From contig NC_134361.1 in the NCBI RefSeq assembly GCF_048569485.1, positions 166,387,758-166,451,757 of the forward strand: a DNA stretch of 64,000 bases, read 5' to 3'. Shown here piece by piece: positions 1 through 10,440 of this stretch (the first letter of the stretch is position 1; every line of letters starts with the position of its first letter). The notes beneath the pieces are model-generated. The model worked only from the letters and a program-made list of their open reading frames with translations. It made no database searches and had not been told where the DNA came from. This stretch comes from Anomaloglossus baeobatrachus. Its lineage: Eukaryota > Chordata > Amphibia > Anura > Aromobatidae. Made by a program: the position numbers and the translations under genes.

Positions 1-200
1 TTAGTTCAATCTGTGTGGAATATGTGTGGTGTTGAAATATATGTTGTGAAGTGCTTCTATTAGCTTAGTTTTTACCTTTTAATAATTACATTTCTATCTA
101 TTTGTTTTGTTGTTTGTGTTTGCAGAATACATTTTTGTTAATGCATTCCATTTTGTTAACAGCAGTTATTAACCCGGGCGAAGCCGGGTAGTACAGCTAG
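1..200 (+). mobile_element. Helitron 3' end (belongs to the preceding unit)
   Basis: The window opens inside a non-autonomous Helitron. Its 3' end is a short GC hairpin (CCCGG, loop, CCGGG, about 173-188) followed by ACAGCTAG, giving the CTAR-type terminus, and then a T. The same terminus recurs at 16420, 31843, 41216 and 49790, which makes it a convenient unit boundary. No coding sequence is visible here. Confidence 0.7.
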
Positions 201-261
201 TATAATAATAAAATTGTAACCTGTGGAGCTTATTGGACAACTTTTTATGATTAAATAAATA

Positions 262-1090
262 AACGGGGGAAAAAACAGCGTGGGGTGCCCCTTATTTTTG
301 ATAACCAGCAAGGGCAAAGCAGACAGCTGGAGGCTGTTATTATGAGGCTGGAAAGGCCCATGATTATTGGCTCCTTCTTAGACTAAAAATACCAGCCTGC
401 AGCCACCCCAGAAGTGGCACATCACATTAGATGCACCAGTTCTGGCTCTTTGCCTCAGCTCTTCCTGATTACCCTGGTGCGGTACAGGCCAATAACCATG
501 GGCCTTCACAGACTAAAAAAAAATAGCAGCCCGCAGCCACCACAGAAGAGGCGCATCACATTAGATGCGCCAATTCTAGCACTTTGCATGGTTCTTCCCT
601 GGCGTGGTGGTAATCAGGGTAATGGTAGCTGGGGTTAATGGCACCTGTGTAGTGTTAGCTGGCATCAAGCCCAGGGATTAGTAATGGAAAAGTATCTATC
701 AGACATCGCCATTACAAACCCAGTAATAAAAAAAGATACACATGTAAAAAATACTTTATTAAAATAAACACTTTCCATCATTCAATACTTCACTAAAGAA
801 AAAAAAACCAGCAGGACCACCGTAGTCCAAGGAATCTGCCATATTCCACAAATGGAAGCCTGAAAACATAAACATAGAGAAATAAAAACAAGACACAGTC
901 CTTTGTTCACCAATTTATTAAAATGCAAAGTTCCCACCAAAGTCTGGCATAGTCCAGTGCTTCCCAGGACGTTTCTCCACAATAAAAGACTATGGAGGCT
1001 CAGAATAAGGCTCAGAATGAGGCTCAGAACGAGACTCCACAGAATTTGAGAAGCAGCCGCTCTCGCCTCTTGCCGCGCACAGCGAAACCC
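262..1090 (+). repeat. Interspersed module, forward copy (class A half)
   Basis: This non-coding module begins near GGGGTGCCCCTTATTTTTG and contains a short internal duplication (360-470 and 500-640: GCAGCCAC, CAGAAG, then a tract around TTAGATGC). It matches 4380-4890 in the other half of the unit and appears inverted at about 10900-11180. I recognise it as a frequent amphibian-type repeat but cannot name its superfamily. No gene is visible in it. Confidence 0.6.
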
Positions 1091-1583
1091 GGCAATTCTG
1101 ATGAATGGTAATGTCAGGAACGTCTCTTATATGCAGTTGTATACCTTCTATGTCCCCCAAAATGTACTCGTGCCCCTTTTCGTGTTCCTACACAATAGCA
1201 ATGTCCCTTTTTGAACACAGTCAACTTGGAATTGTTTCGCCTTTGTGTTCCTACACAGTAAAAATGCCCTGTGTGTGCCCTACACAATAATAGTTCTTCT
1301 CTTAGGGCTGTACAATTATACTACACCCTATGTGCCCCCTTTAGTCCCCAATACTGTTGTAATGTCCCCGAATGTTTACCCACACAATAATTATGGCCCT
1401 TTTTTCAGCCACATTAATTGGTATTGTTTGTCCTTTGTGCTCCTACAAAGTAAAAATTACCTCTCTGTGCCCCTATACAAATGTAATGTCCCCTTCCATC
1501 CCCCAACACAGTAGTAATGTCCCTCTTTGTTTCCCACTTATACTACAACATCTATCACAGGCAAAAGCTGCCCCCTCACTTCC

Positions 1584-1804
1584 TCCCAGCATGCTCTGCA
1601 GTGTGGATCTAATTTGCATATTGAATTATTGCACCATATCTCTTATTATTTTTTCCCTAATTAGCTTTTTTACAGTTTGATTTCTTCATTAATAGGATAT
1701 TACCTAAAATCTTTCAGAATTTACTGTAAAAAAATAAATAAATTAAAAAAATAAATAAAATGATGTCCATAAGTTAAAATATCCCATTTTTTAGGCCTAT
1801 ATTT
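1584..1804 (+). promoter_or_regulatory. snRNA-type Pol III promoter of U6 copy A1
   Basis: The elements are an SPH/Staf-like site (CCCAGCATGC core, about 1586-1597), an intact octamer ATTTGCAT (1612-1619), a PSE-like block (GTCCATAAGTTAAAATAT, about 1765-1782) and a TATA box TATATTT (1798-1804). Relative to the U6 start at 1829 these lie near -240, -217, -65 and -31, the layout of vertebrate type 3 Pol III promoters. Confidence 0.8.
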
Positions 1805-1828
1805 AACGGTCAGGTCCACTATCAGTTA

Positions 1829-1957
1829 GAGCTTACTTTGGCAGCACATATACTTTGCTTTTGGCAGCACATTTACTAAACTTGGTACGATACAAAGAAT
1901 ATCAGCATGGCCCCTGCGCAAGGATGACACGCAAATTCGTGAAGCGTTCCATATTTT
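1829..1957 (+). ncRNA. U6 snRNA-like gene, class A copy 1 (probably a pseudogene)
   Basis: U6 snRNA is the catalytic core RNA of the spliceosome. This copy matches vertebrate U6 from the 5' hairpin to the terminal ATTTT, but is 129 nt instead of about 107 because GGCAGCACAT and its flank are duplicated near the 5' end (the second copy starts at about 1861). The central CAGCATGGCCCCTGCGCAAG is intact and the 3' stem-loop, ACACGCAAATTCGTG, is canonical. The ACAGAGA box reads ACAAAGA, which would be expected to harm 5' splice-site pairing. The promoter is complete, so transcription is plausible although spliceosomal function is doubtful. Confidence 0.8.
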
Positions 1958-2699
1958 GACGCATTTATTAACACAAATGTATTTTTTTTTCGTCAATTTT
2001 TGAGGTAAGAACATTTCTGGCCTTGTTAACCCCTTCAAGCCATGGCCATTTTGCTTTATTTCCATTTCGTTTTTCGTCCTCTTCTTCCAAAAGCCCTAAC
2101 GTATTGATTTTTCCACGTGAGGGCCGTGTGTTATACTTTTGAATGACATCACTCATTTTTTCCATATAATGTACTGGAAAATGGGGAAAAAAAATCCAAA
2201 AGTGTAGAAATTGTAATTAAAAAGTGAAATTCCACAATTTAGGGGGGTTTTTTTGCTTTTTTTCTGTCACCATGTTTACAATTTGGTAAAAGTGACCCGG
2301 CATTATGATGCCTCAGGCCGGTGCGAGTTCGTAGATACAAAACATGTATACTTTTACTTTTATCTAAAGGGTGAAGAAAAAGCAGAAGTTTGTCCAAAAA
2401 AAGAATAGCGCCTTGTCGCCATGTTCGGAGACCTGTAGCATTCTCATTGTTCGGGATCTGGGGCTCAGTGACGGCTTTTTTTTTTGCGTTTTGAGCTGAT
2501 GTTTTTAATTATACCATATTTGTATATGATGATTTGATCGCCTGTTATTGCATTTTAGTGCCATGTTGCGATGACCAAAAACCATCATTTTGTCATCTGG
2601 AATATTTTTTCTCGTTACACCTTGTACTAATCAGATTAATTGCTTTTATATTTTTATAGCCCAGGCATTTCTGAACTCAGCAATACCAAATATGTGTAT

Positions 2700-3119
2700 T
2701 GTTGCACCCCGGGGCAGCCGAGTTGCTCGGATCCGGGCAATCCGTGGCTCGAGGGGTCCCAGATCCAGGGGCACATCGATCAGTTTTTAAATAAAATGGG
2801 AAACATAATAAAAATAGTCCGACTACGCCACACGCGGTGCGCGGCCAGGGGTGGCATGGCCACCGCTGCCGTTCTTCCCTGGGGGTGATGGATGGGGCAG
2901 CGTGGATGGTGAAGCCCTACGCGAGCAGGGCTTTTCCCCAGGGGTAGGTAGGGGTTAATGTGGAGGTGCAGTAAAATACCTCAGTCCAGACAGGGGAGTG
3001 CAGTTTGGTCGCTTTACTTACAGCTGGGTTCGCAACCTGGGGACGTGCTGGATCCCAGGTGCGCCCGAGTCCTGTGTCCCTGTGCCAACTGACCTGGTGC
3101 CACTCGCCCACCGATGCAC

Positions 3120-3158
<39 letters not shown>

Positions 3159-3861
3159 GGTCCTCCCTGGCGTGGAGCACTTGGAGGTCCTCCTGGTGAC
3201 TGGGTCCTGCCGCAGGCAGTTTGGACTATTTAAGGGAATATGTCCCGGTCCTCCCTTTGCTGCTTATGCCTCGGATGTTAATGGTGGCAGACGAGTCCTG
3301 GAAACCCACCCACCTTGCAGAGTTAATAGACGGCTTGAAGTCCCGGTCTGTTCTCGGATCTGCACCCCGTGCGTGCAAAGTACTAGGAGCCCTGGATTTC
3401 CACTCCCACAGCATTCCACTGTCCCTGGAGCTTGACCTTTCGTTCTCCAGATACTTTCTCCCCTGAGTGGCTGCTGTTTCTACTCAGGTCTTGGCGGCGT
3501 CTTTGCTACTTTCACTGTGTCTCAAGATTCCTTTGTCTTGACACCTTTACTGACAACTGATTCTCCTCCTTGCGACTGCTCACTTTCAGTCTCTCCAGCC
3601 CGCTAACTGACTTCTCCCACTCTCCCCAGGCCATCCACTCCTCCCCCAGGTCTGATCTCTCCCTACCCAGTTGTCTGCCTGTTAGCTCACAGTGCCCAGC
3701 CCTGTCACCTGGTTCTATGGGAGTCTCCCGCCCTGGTTTTGGAGTGTATGTGTCCTGGTGTGCTGGTGTCTGTGTACTGACTGGCACAGTTATGTAGGAC
3801 CCGAGCTGTTACAGTGATGTTACCTTGTTTTGTGAGACCTGGTTACCTCAGTGGCGTCTCA
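2700..3861. mobile_element. Solo-LTR-like segment, unit 1
   Basis: This segment of about 1.16 kb interrupts the TTAA element. It begins TGTTGCACCCCGGGG and ends GTCTCA, so it has TG...CA ends, and it contains AATAAA near 2791. No coding sequence belongs to it. A target duplication is not clear, so the ends are approximate. A (GT)n tract at about 3119-3158 is longer here than in the other units. The same insertion is present in all five units, so it is an old, shared fossil. Confidence 0.5.
3119..3158 (+). repeat. (GT)n microsatellite
   Basis: About 20 GT dinucleotides. The same site holds about 9 repeats in unit 2 (about 25374), 10-11 in units 3 and 4, and an interrupted tract in unit 5 (about 52606-52650). 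Confidence 0.9.
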
Positions 3862-4369
3862 ATTTTGTTTTGTTTTTTAGTTTTTTAATTGTTTTGCTTT
3901 CAATGAGGCAAAAGGGGGATGATTTGAGCTTTAGCTTTTATTTTTTCATATTTTACATAATTATTTATTTCTTTAATATTTTTTACTGATTTTACTAGTT
4001 GCCCTAGAGGACTTTATGACTGTACACTGCGATGGCTTTTCCTGTTCAGAGCGATGCTGCAGCATCGCTCTGATCAGGAGAAATCCTGGTCTCCTGAGAG
4101 TGCTGGCATTCTGTTGACTCTCACAGGAAGTGATTCATGACAGCATCAGGAGTAATAATCTGACCCCGAGCTGTCATGGAAATACAACGGCGCCCCGTGA
4201 TCGCATCACGGGGCCACTGACGGTGGCGGGAGCAGAGTTTGACAGTGTGATCTAAAGGGTTAACACACGCACGTCTGCTGATCAGATCCGCCGGAGCCCA
4301 TGGTAACCGCAGGGACACAACCAATGGCGTACTAGTGACGGGGTTAAATAAATAAATAAATTAGTTGAT

Positions 4370-4890
4370 TAAAAAACTGGCTTGGGTTCCCTGCTATGTT
4401 TGGTAACCAGCCAAGGAAAAGCAGACAGCTAGAGGCTGATAGGCTGGGAAGGTCCATGGTTATTGGCTTGTCCAAACCTAAAACTAGCAGCCTGCAGCTG
4501 CGGGAGAAGTGGAGCATCACACTAGATGCTCTAATTCTGACGCTTTGCCCAACTCTTCCTGATTGCCATGGTGCAGTGGCAATCGGAGTAATGGTAGCTG
4601 GGGTTGATGTCAGCTGTGTAATGTCAGCTGGCAGCAAGCCCAGGGGATAGTAATGGAGAGGCGTCTATCAGGCACCCCCATTAATAACCCAGTAATAAAA
4701 AAAGACAACATACACAATTTAACAAAATGATTAATTAAAATAAACACTTTCCATCATTCACTGCTTTATTAAAACAAACAAAAAAAAAATAGCAGGACCG
4801 CCGTAGTCCAAGAAATCTGCCATAGTCCACAAATGGGAACCTGAAAAAGATAAACAGAGAGAAATAAAAACAAGAGACTGTCCCCTGTGA
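4370..4890 (+). repeat. Interspersed module, forward copy (class B half)
   Basis: This is homologous to 262-1090: it shares the CCAGCCAAGG...AAAGCAGACAGCT start, the GGTAATGGTAGCTGGGGTT tract, CACTTTCCATCATTCA, and the GTAGTCCAAG...ATCTGCCATA block. The homology of this half with the first half is the main evidence that the 9.4-kb unit is an old dimer. No gene is seen. Confidence 0.6.
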
Positions 4891-4899
4891 GCCACTGTA

Positions 4900-5991
4900 T
4901 AGTATTAGTAGCCCCATGTACAAACGTAATGCTTATCAATGAGCCCCTCTACAATAGTAATGACCTGATGTACAGTAGTAATGACCCCTGTGTTCCCCAG
5001 TACATGAGTAATGCCTCCTGTACAGTAATAATGCCCTCTGTGAGCCCCTGTACAATTATAATGCCCCTGTACAGCAGTAATGTCCCATTGTACAGTAGTA
5101 ATGCTCTCTGTGAGCTCCTGTACACTAGTAATGCCCCCATGTACAGCAGTAATGCCCTCATTCACAATAGTAATGCCCCCTGTACAATAGTAGTGCCCCC
5201 TTGTGCAGTAGTAATGCCCCATGATCAGTAGTAATGCCCACTTGTGACCCCATGTACAGTAGTAATGCCCCCTGTACAGTAGTAATGCCCCCTGTACAGT
5301 AGTAATGCCCCCTGTACAGTAGTTATGCCCCCTGCACAGTAGTAATGCCCCCTGCACAGTAGTAATGCCCCCTGTACAGTAGTTATGCCCCCTGCACAGT
5401 AGCAATGCCCCCTGTACAGTAGTTATGCCCCCTGCACAGTAGTAATGCCCCCTGTAGAATAGCAATGCCCCCAAGATCAGTAGTTCTGCCCCCTGCACAG
5501 TAGTAATGCCCCCTGCACAGTAGTAATGCCCCCTGTACAGTAGTAATGCCCCCTGCACAGTAGCAATGCCCCCTGTACAGTAGTAATGCCCCCTGTACAG
5601 TAGTTATGCCCCCTGTACAGTAGTAATGCCCCCTGCACAGTAGTAATGCCCCCTGCACAGTAGTAATGCCCCCTGTACAATAGCAATGCCCCCAAGATCA
5701 GTAGTAATGCCCACCTTTGACCCCATGTACAGTAGTAATGCTCCGTTGTGCAGTAGTAATTTCCCCTGTGAGCCCCAGTACAGTAATAATGCCCCCCTGT
5801 ACAGTAGTATTGCCCAACTGTGACCCCCATGTAGAAAAATAATGCCCCCTCGTACAGTAGTATTGCCCACTGTGAGGAGCCTCTGTACAATACTAATACC
5901 TCCTGTACAGTAGTAATGCCTCTTGTGAGCCCCTGTAAAATTGGAATGCCCCCTGTGCAGTAGTAATGCCCGTTGTACAGTAGGAAATAGG
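4900..5991 (+). repeat. 20-bp VNTR upstream of U6 class B, unit 1
   Basis: This is a tandem array of CAGTAGTAATGCCCCCTGTA and variants. It is most regular at about 5255-5690 and degenerate toward both ends. It is about 1.09 kb here and about 0.91-1.02 kb in units 2-4. It abuts the distal promoter of the class B U6. The long minus-strand reading frames rich in GHYYCTGG are by-products of the period. Confidence 0.9.
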
Positions 5992-6000
5992 CCCCATGTT

Positions 6001-6196
6001 TTCCCAGGATCCTGTGCGGCGCGGATCTCATTTGCATATTAATTAGTGACAAATTATTACCTATTTTTTCCCTGATTACATTTATTACACTTTAACTGCA
6101 ACATTCATAGAGTGCTACCTAAAACCTTTCAGAATTAACTAATTTAAAACATAATCTCCCTAAGTTAAAATATTTATTTTTATAGGACTATATATA
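6001..6196 (+). promoter_or_regulatory. snRNA-type Pol III promoter of U6 copy B1
   Basis: The SPH-like site is degenerate (TTCCCAGGATCCTGTGC, 6001-6017). The octamer ATTTGCAT is intact (6030-6037), unlike B2-B4. A PSE-like TCTCCCTAAGTTAAAATATT lies at about 6155-6174 and TATATATA at about 6188-6195, about -65 and -32 from the start at 6220. Confidence 0.8.
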
Positions 6197-6219
6197 GCGG
6201 ATACGTCGGATGGCAGTTT

Positions 6220-6325
6220 GTGCTCGCTTTGGCAGCACATATGCTGAAATTGGAACGATACAGAGAAGATTAGCATGGCCCCTGCGCAAGGATGACACGT
6301 ATAATCGTGAAGCGTTCCACATTTT
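6220..6325 (+). ncRNA. U6 snRNA-like gene, class B copy 1
   Basis: At 106 nt this has the usual U6 length. The 5' hairpin, the ATACAGAGAAGATTAGCATGG core with ACAGAGA and the AGC triad, and CCCCTGCGCAAGGATGACACG are all intact. It differs from the canonical sequence in the segment that is ATACTAAAA in standard U6 (here ATGCTGAAA), in the 3' stem-loop (ACACGTATAATCGTG instead of ACACGCAAATTCGTG) and at CCACA before the final T-run. The stem-loop arms still pair, but the lost GCAAA should weaken U4/U6 stem II. It could be a variant U6 or a decaying copy; its octamer is intact. Confidence 0.8.
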
Positions 6326-6384
6326 CACGCATTTCTCAACCCCAAGTTTTTGTTCCCCTCATCTCCCAACATTTCTGGCCTTGT

Positions 6385-6870
6385 TAACCCCTTACATTTT
6401 TTCGCTTTTCCTCTCCTTCTTATTCCAAAAGCCATAACTTTTTTTACTTTTTCGGCAATATAGCTATGTTTGGGCTTGTTTTTTGAGGGAAAACTTGACC
6501 TTAATACAATTAATTTATAAATTTATTCATTTAGATAGCGCTATTAATTCCACACTTTACATACATCAGAAACACTGTCCCCATTGGGGCTCACAATCTA
6601 GAGTCCCTATCTGTATGTCTTTGGAGTAGGGGGGGAAACCAGAGTACCCAGAGGAAACCCACGCAAACACAGGGAGAACATACAAATTCCTTGCAGATAG
6701 AGTCCTTGGTGGGTTTTCAACCCAGGACTCCAGTGCTGCAAGACTGCAGTGCTAACCACTGAGCCACCGTGCTGCCCGTGACTGACATCATTGATTTTAC
6801 ATTTTTTTTTATTTTATAAAGTAGTGGAAAATGGTAAAAAAAAATTCCAAGTTCGGTGAAATTGCTAACA
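6385..6870. mobile_element. Truncated TTAA-type element behind U6 class B, unit 1
   Basis: It starts at TTAACCCCTT, 60 bp past U6 class B, and matches the left part of the 2026-4347 element (CCAAAAGCCATAAC, GTAGTGGAAAATGG, AATTCCAAGTTCGGTGAAAT). A SINE interrupts it. In unit 1 it breaks off after GCTAACAA (about 6868), whereas units 2-4 continue for about 400 bp more. Confidence 0.5.
6512..6777 (-). mobile_element. tRNA-derived SINE (V-SINE-like), unit 1
   Basis: Read on the minus strand from 6777: GGGCAGCACGGTGGCTCAGT, then GGTTAGCACTGCAG and a degenerate B box (GGTTGAAAACC), which is a tRNA-like head. The conserved central block GCGTGGGTTTCCTC follows, and the tail ends in a sequence around AGCGCTAT. 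It is shared by units 1-4 at the same site. Confidence 0.75.
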
Positions 6871-7720
6871 AATTCCCTGGACTATGTCAGATTCCCTGGA
6901 CTACGTCAGACCTGCCTGGGTTTTTATTTTAAATATATTGGTGAACCAGGGAAAGAGTTGGAGAGTGGGGTTTTTTCAAATAAACTATGTGTGTGTTTTT
7001 TCTTTTTACTTATCAGGTTAATAATGGGGGTGATTGATTGACGCCTCTTCATTAACCCCTTCAGCCCCCAGCCTGTTTTCACCTTAAAGACCCGGCCATT
7101 TTTTGCAATTTTGACCAGTGTCACTTTGACAGGTTATAACTCTGGAACACTTCAACGGATCCTGGTGATTCTGAGATTGTTTTTTCGTGACACATTATAC
7201 TTCATGTCAGTGGTAAATTTAGGCCGATATGTTTTGCGTTTATTTGTGAAAATTTCGGAAATTTGGCGAAAATTTTGAAAATTTCGCAATTTTCAAAATT
7301 TGAAATTTTATGCCCATAAATCTGAGAGATATGTCACACAAAATAGTTACTAAATAACGTTTCCCACTTGTCTGCTTTACACCAGCGCAATTTTTGAAAA
7401 AAAAAAAAATTCCGTTAGGAAGTTAGAAGGGTCAAAGTTCATCAGCAATTTCTCATTTTTCCAACAAAATTTACAAAAAAAAATTTTTTAGGTACCACAT
7501 CACATTTGGAGTGATTTGAGAAACCTAGGCGACATAAAATACCCCAAAGTGACCCCATTCTAAAATCTGCACCCCTCACTCTGCTCAAAACCACATCCAA
7601 GAAGTTTATTAACCCTTTAGGAGCTTCACAGCAGCCAAAGCAATGTAGAAGAAAAAATGAAAATTTTACTTTTTTAACACAAAAATGTTACTTTAGCCAT
7701 AAAAATTAGTATTTTCACAA

Positions 7721-9135
7721 GGGTATCAGGAAAAATGCATCATAAAATGTGTCGTGCATTTTCTCCTGAGTACGCAGATACCTCATATGTGGTGGAAAAC
7801 AAATGTTTGGGCACACGGCAGGACTCGGAAGGCAAGGAGCGCCATTTGAATTTTTTGAGTGCAAAATTAGCTGCACTCATTAGCGGACACCATGTCGGGT
7901 TTGAAGACTCCCTGAGGTGCCTAAACAATAGAGCTCCCCCATAAGTGACCCTATTTTGGAAACTAGAGCCCTCAAATATTTTTCTAGATGTTTGTGTGCA
8001 CTTTGAATCCCTGGGGGCTTCACAGAAGTTTATAACGTTGAGCCGTGAAAAGAATTTTTTTTATTTTTGCCACAAAACTGTTGCTTCAACCAGGTAGCTT
8101 TTTTTATCACAAGGGTATCAGGAAAAAATGCACCATAAAATGTATTGTGCATTTTCTCCTGAGTACGCAGATACCCCATATGTGGTGGAAATCAAATGTT
8201 TGGGCGCACGGCAGGACTCGGAAGGCAAGGAGCGCCATTTGAATTTTTGAGTGCAAAATTAGCTGCACTCATTAGCGGACACCATGTCGGGTTTGAAGAC
8301 TCCCTGAGGTGCCTAAACAATGGAGCTCCCCCATAAGTGACCCCATTTTGGAAACTAGAGCCCTCAAATATTTTTTCTAGATGTTTGATGTGCACTTTGA
8401 ACCCCTGGGGGCTTCACAGAAGTTAATAACGTTGAAACGTGAAAAGAAAAAAAAAAATTTTTACCACAAAACTGTTGCTTCAACCAGGTAGTTTTTTTTT
8501 TATCACAAGGGTATCAGGAAAAAATGCACCATAAAATGTATTATGCATTTTCTCCTGAGTATGCAGATACCTCATATGTGGTGGAAATCAAATGTTTGGT
8601 CACACGGCAGGACTCGGAAGGCAAGGAGCGCCATTTCACAGCAAAATCGGTTGGAATTATTAGCGGACGCCATGTTGCGATTGGAGACCCCCCTGAAGTG
8701 CCTAAACAATGGAGCTCCCCCACAATTGACCCCATTTTGGAAACTAGACCTCTCATGGAATTTATCTAGCTGTTTAGTGAGCACTTTGAACCCCTGGAGG
8801 CTTCACAAACGTTTGTAATGTTCAGCCGTGAAAATATTTTATTCTTTTTTTTACCACAAAATTGTTTTTTCAAACAGGTAGCTTTTTTTTCACAAGGGTA
8901 TCAGGAAAAAATGCACCATAAAATGTATTGAGCAATTTCTCCTGAGTACACAGGTACCTCATATGTGGTGGAAATCAATTGTTTGGGCGTACGGCGGGGC
9001 TCAGAAGAGAAGGAGCGCCATTTCACAGTAAAATTGATTGGAATTATTAGAGGACGCCATGTTGCATTTGGAGACCCCCTGAGGTGCCTACACAATGGAG
9101 TTCCCCCACATGTGATCCCATTTTGGAAACTAGAC
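7721..9135 (+). repeat. Four tandem repeats of about 390 bp
   Basis: Successive copies start at GGGTATCAGGAAAAA at 7721, 8113, 8509 and 8896, giving periods of 392, 396 and 387. Each holds TTTCTCCTGAGTA, CATATGTGGTGGAAA, GGAGCGCCATTT and a CTAAACAATGGAG-like block. The copies differ by substitutions and small indels, so the expansion is not very recent. The short frames within are repeat by-products. Confidence 0.9.
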
Positions 9136-9329
9136 CCCCCCCATACAAAAAAAATAGTTTGGCGAAATAAAAAATACAGACATCAGTAAAAAAAAAAAAA
9201 TGAATAAAAAAAAAAAATATGAGTGCCTGCCACTAAGACCAGTGCCAAACGTGAGAGCAATGCACGAGTCTCGCATCGCATCATCCACTCCAGTCTGGAA
9301 GAGAGCAACTGCGCTGGATAATGCGATGC

Positions 9330-9560
9330 GAGAGGGCGGGGCGGCAGATGAGAATTGGTGCAGCGGATGGAAGATGAGAAAGGGCGCAGCGGATGGAAGA
9401 TGGGAAAGGGAGCAGCGGATGGAGGAGCGGCAGAGGATGGGAAAGGGCGCAGCGGATGATGGGAAATGGCACAGCGGATAGAGGATGGGAAAGGGCGCAG
9501 CGGATGGATGATGGGAAATGGCGCAGCGGATGGAGGAGCGGCGGAGGATGGGGGGAGGGA
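9330..9560 (+). repeat. Purine-rich minisatellite
   Basis: This contains irregular repeats built from GCAGCGGATGGA and GATGGGAAAGGGCGCAGC. It is strand-asymmetric and has no gene. Confidence 0.8.
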
Positions 9561-9815
9561 GGTGAGATGGGGATACCTACCTTACAGGATGGATCTAGGC
9601 AGCAGGATCACAGCAGACAGAAGAGGCAGCAGATGAAAGAGGCAACAGATTGAGGAGTGTGAGAGGGGGCAGTAGATGAAGAGGATGGGAGAGAGCAGGC
9701 AGCAGGTCGGGGAGGGGGGCAGAGTCTGATGGGAGAGAGAGATGGCACATAGAGGAGGGGGGCCCTGGGGGGAGGGGGGCCCCCAGAACATGGAGGGGGA
9801 GGGTGGCCCCCAGAA

Positions 9816-9929
9816 CATGGAGGGGGGAGGGTGGCTTGCAGCACATGTGGGGGGAGGGTGGCTTGCAGCACATGTGCTGCAAGCCACCCTCCCCCCACAT
9901 GTGCTGCAAGCCACCCTCCCCCCACATGT
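9816..9929. repeat. Long palindrome in the GC-rich tract
   Basis: This inverted repeat is centred at 9872/9873 in CAGCACATGTGCTG, with arms of about 50-56 nt. The arms are themselves made of two GGGAGGGTGGCTTGCAGCAC units. It could extrude as a cruciform or form a strong hairpin. Confidence 0.85.
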
Positions 9930-10440
9930 GGCGAGCGTGGCGGCGGGGACAGTGGCGAGCGTGGCGGCGGGGACAGTGGCGAGTGTGGCGGCGGGGACAG
10001 TGGCGAGCGTTGCGGCGGGGACAGTGGCGGGCGGGGCGATCGGGGACAGCGGTGGATCGGGAGCAGCGGCGGGGCGATCGGAGACAGCGGCGGGGCTGGC
10101 GGTGGCGGGCGGGGCGGGCAGGGCGATCGGAGACAGCGGCGGGTCTGGCGGTGGCGGGCGGAGCGATCGGAGACAGCGCCGGGGCTGGCGGTGACGATCG
10201 GGGCCGCGGCGGGGCTTGCGGTGGCGGGCGGGGCGATCGGAGACAGCGGCGGGGCTGGGGCTGGTGGGCGGGGCGATCGGAGACAGCGGCGGGGCTGGCG
10301 GTGGCGGGCGGGGCGATCGGAGACAGCGGCGGGGCTGGCGGGGCGATCGGAGACAGCGGCGGGGCTGGCGGTGGCGGGCGGGGCGATAGGAGACAGCGGC
10401 GGGGCTGGCAGGGCGATCGGGGACAGAGGCGGGCGGCGGG
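9930..10440 (+). repeat. GC-rich minisatellite
   Basis: The first part is repeated GTGGCGAGCGTGGCGGCGGG (period about 27, four copies). The second part is GGCGATCGGAGACAGCGGCG plus GGGCTGGCGGTGGCGGGC (period about 45 or multiples). The long proline/glycine-rich frames in several phases are low-complexity by-products. Confidence 0.85.

Larger units (their letters stand above)
2026..4347. mobile_element. TTAA-flanked DNA element (piggyBac-like, non-autonomous), unit 1
   Basis: TTAA occurs at 2026-2029 and 4344-4347. The outer ends read CCCCTTCAAG on the left and, inverted on the right, CCCCGTCACT, an imperfect terminal repeat of piggyBac style. The body is AT-rich and non-coding, with hairpins near the right end: a perfect 26-bp palindrome at 4047-4072 and CCCCGTGATCGCATCACGGGG around 4193-4213. 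A solo-LTR-like segment (2700-3861) sits inside it. The element lies directly behind U6 class A in every unit, and a truncated relative lies in the same position behind class B. Confidence 0.6.

Noticed and set aside
4905-6052. Long minus-strand frames rich in GHYYCTGGITTVQ, recurring in units 2-4
   Set aside because: They are translations of the 20-bp VNTR. They are open in several phases at once and have no domain, so they are not genes.
6700-6777. A free-standing tRNA gene on the minus strand
   Set aside because: The tRNA-like head continues into a V-SINE-type body and tail and recurs at the same place in other units.
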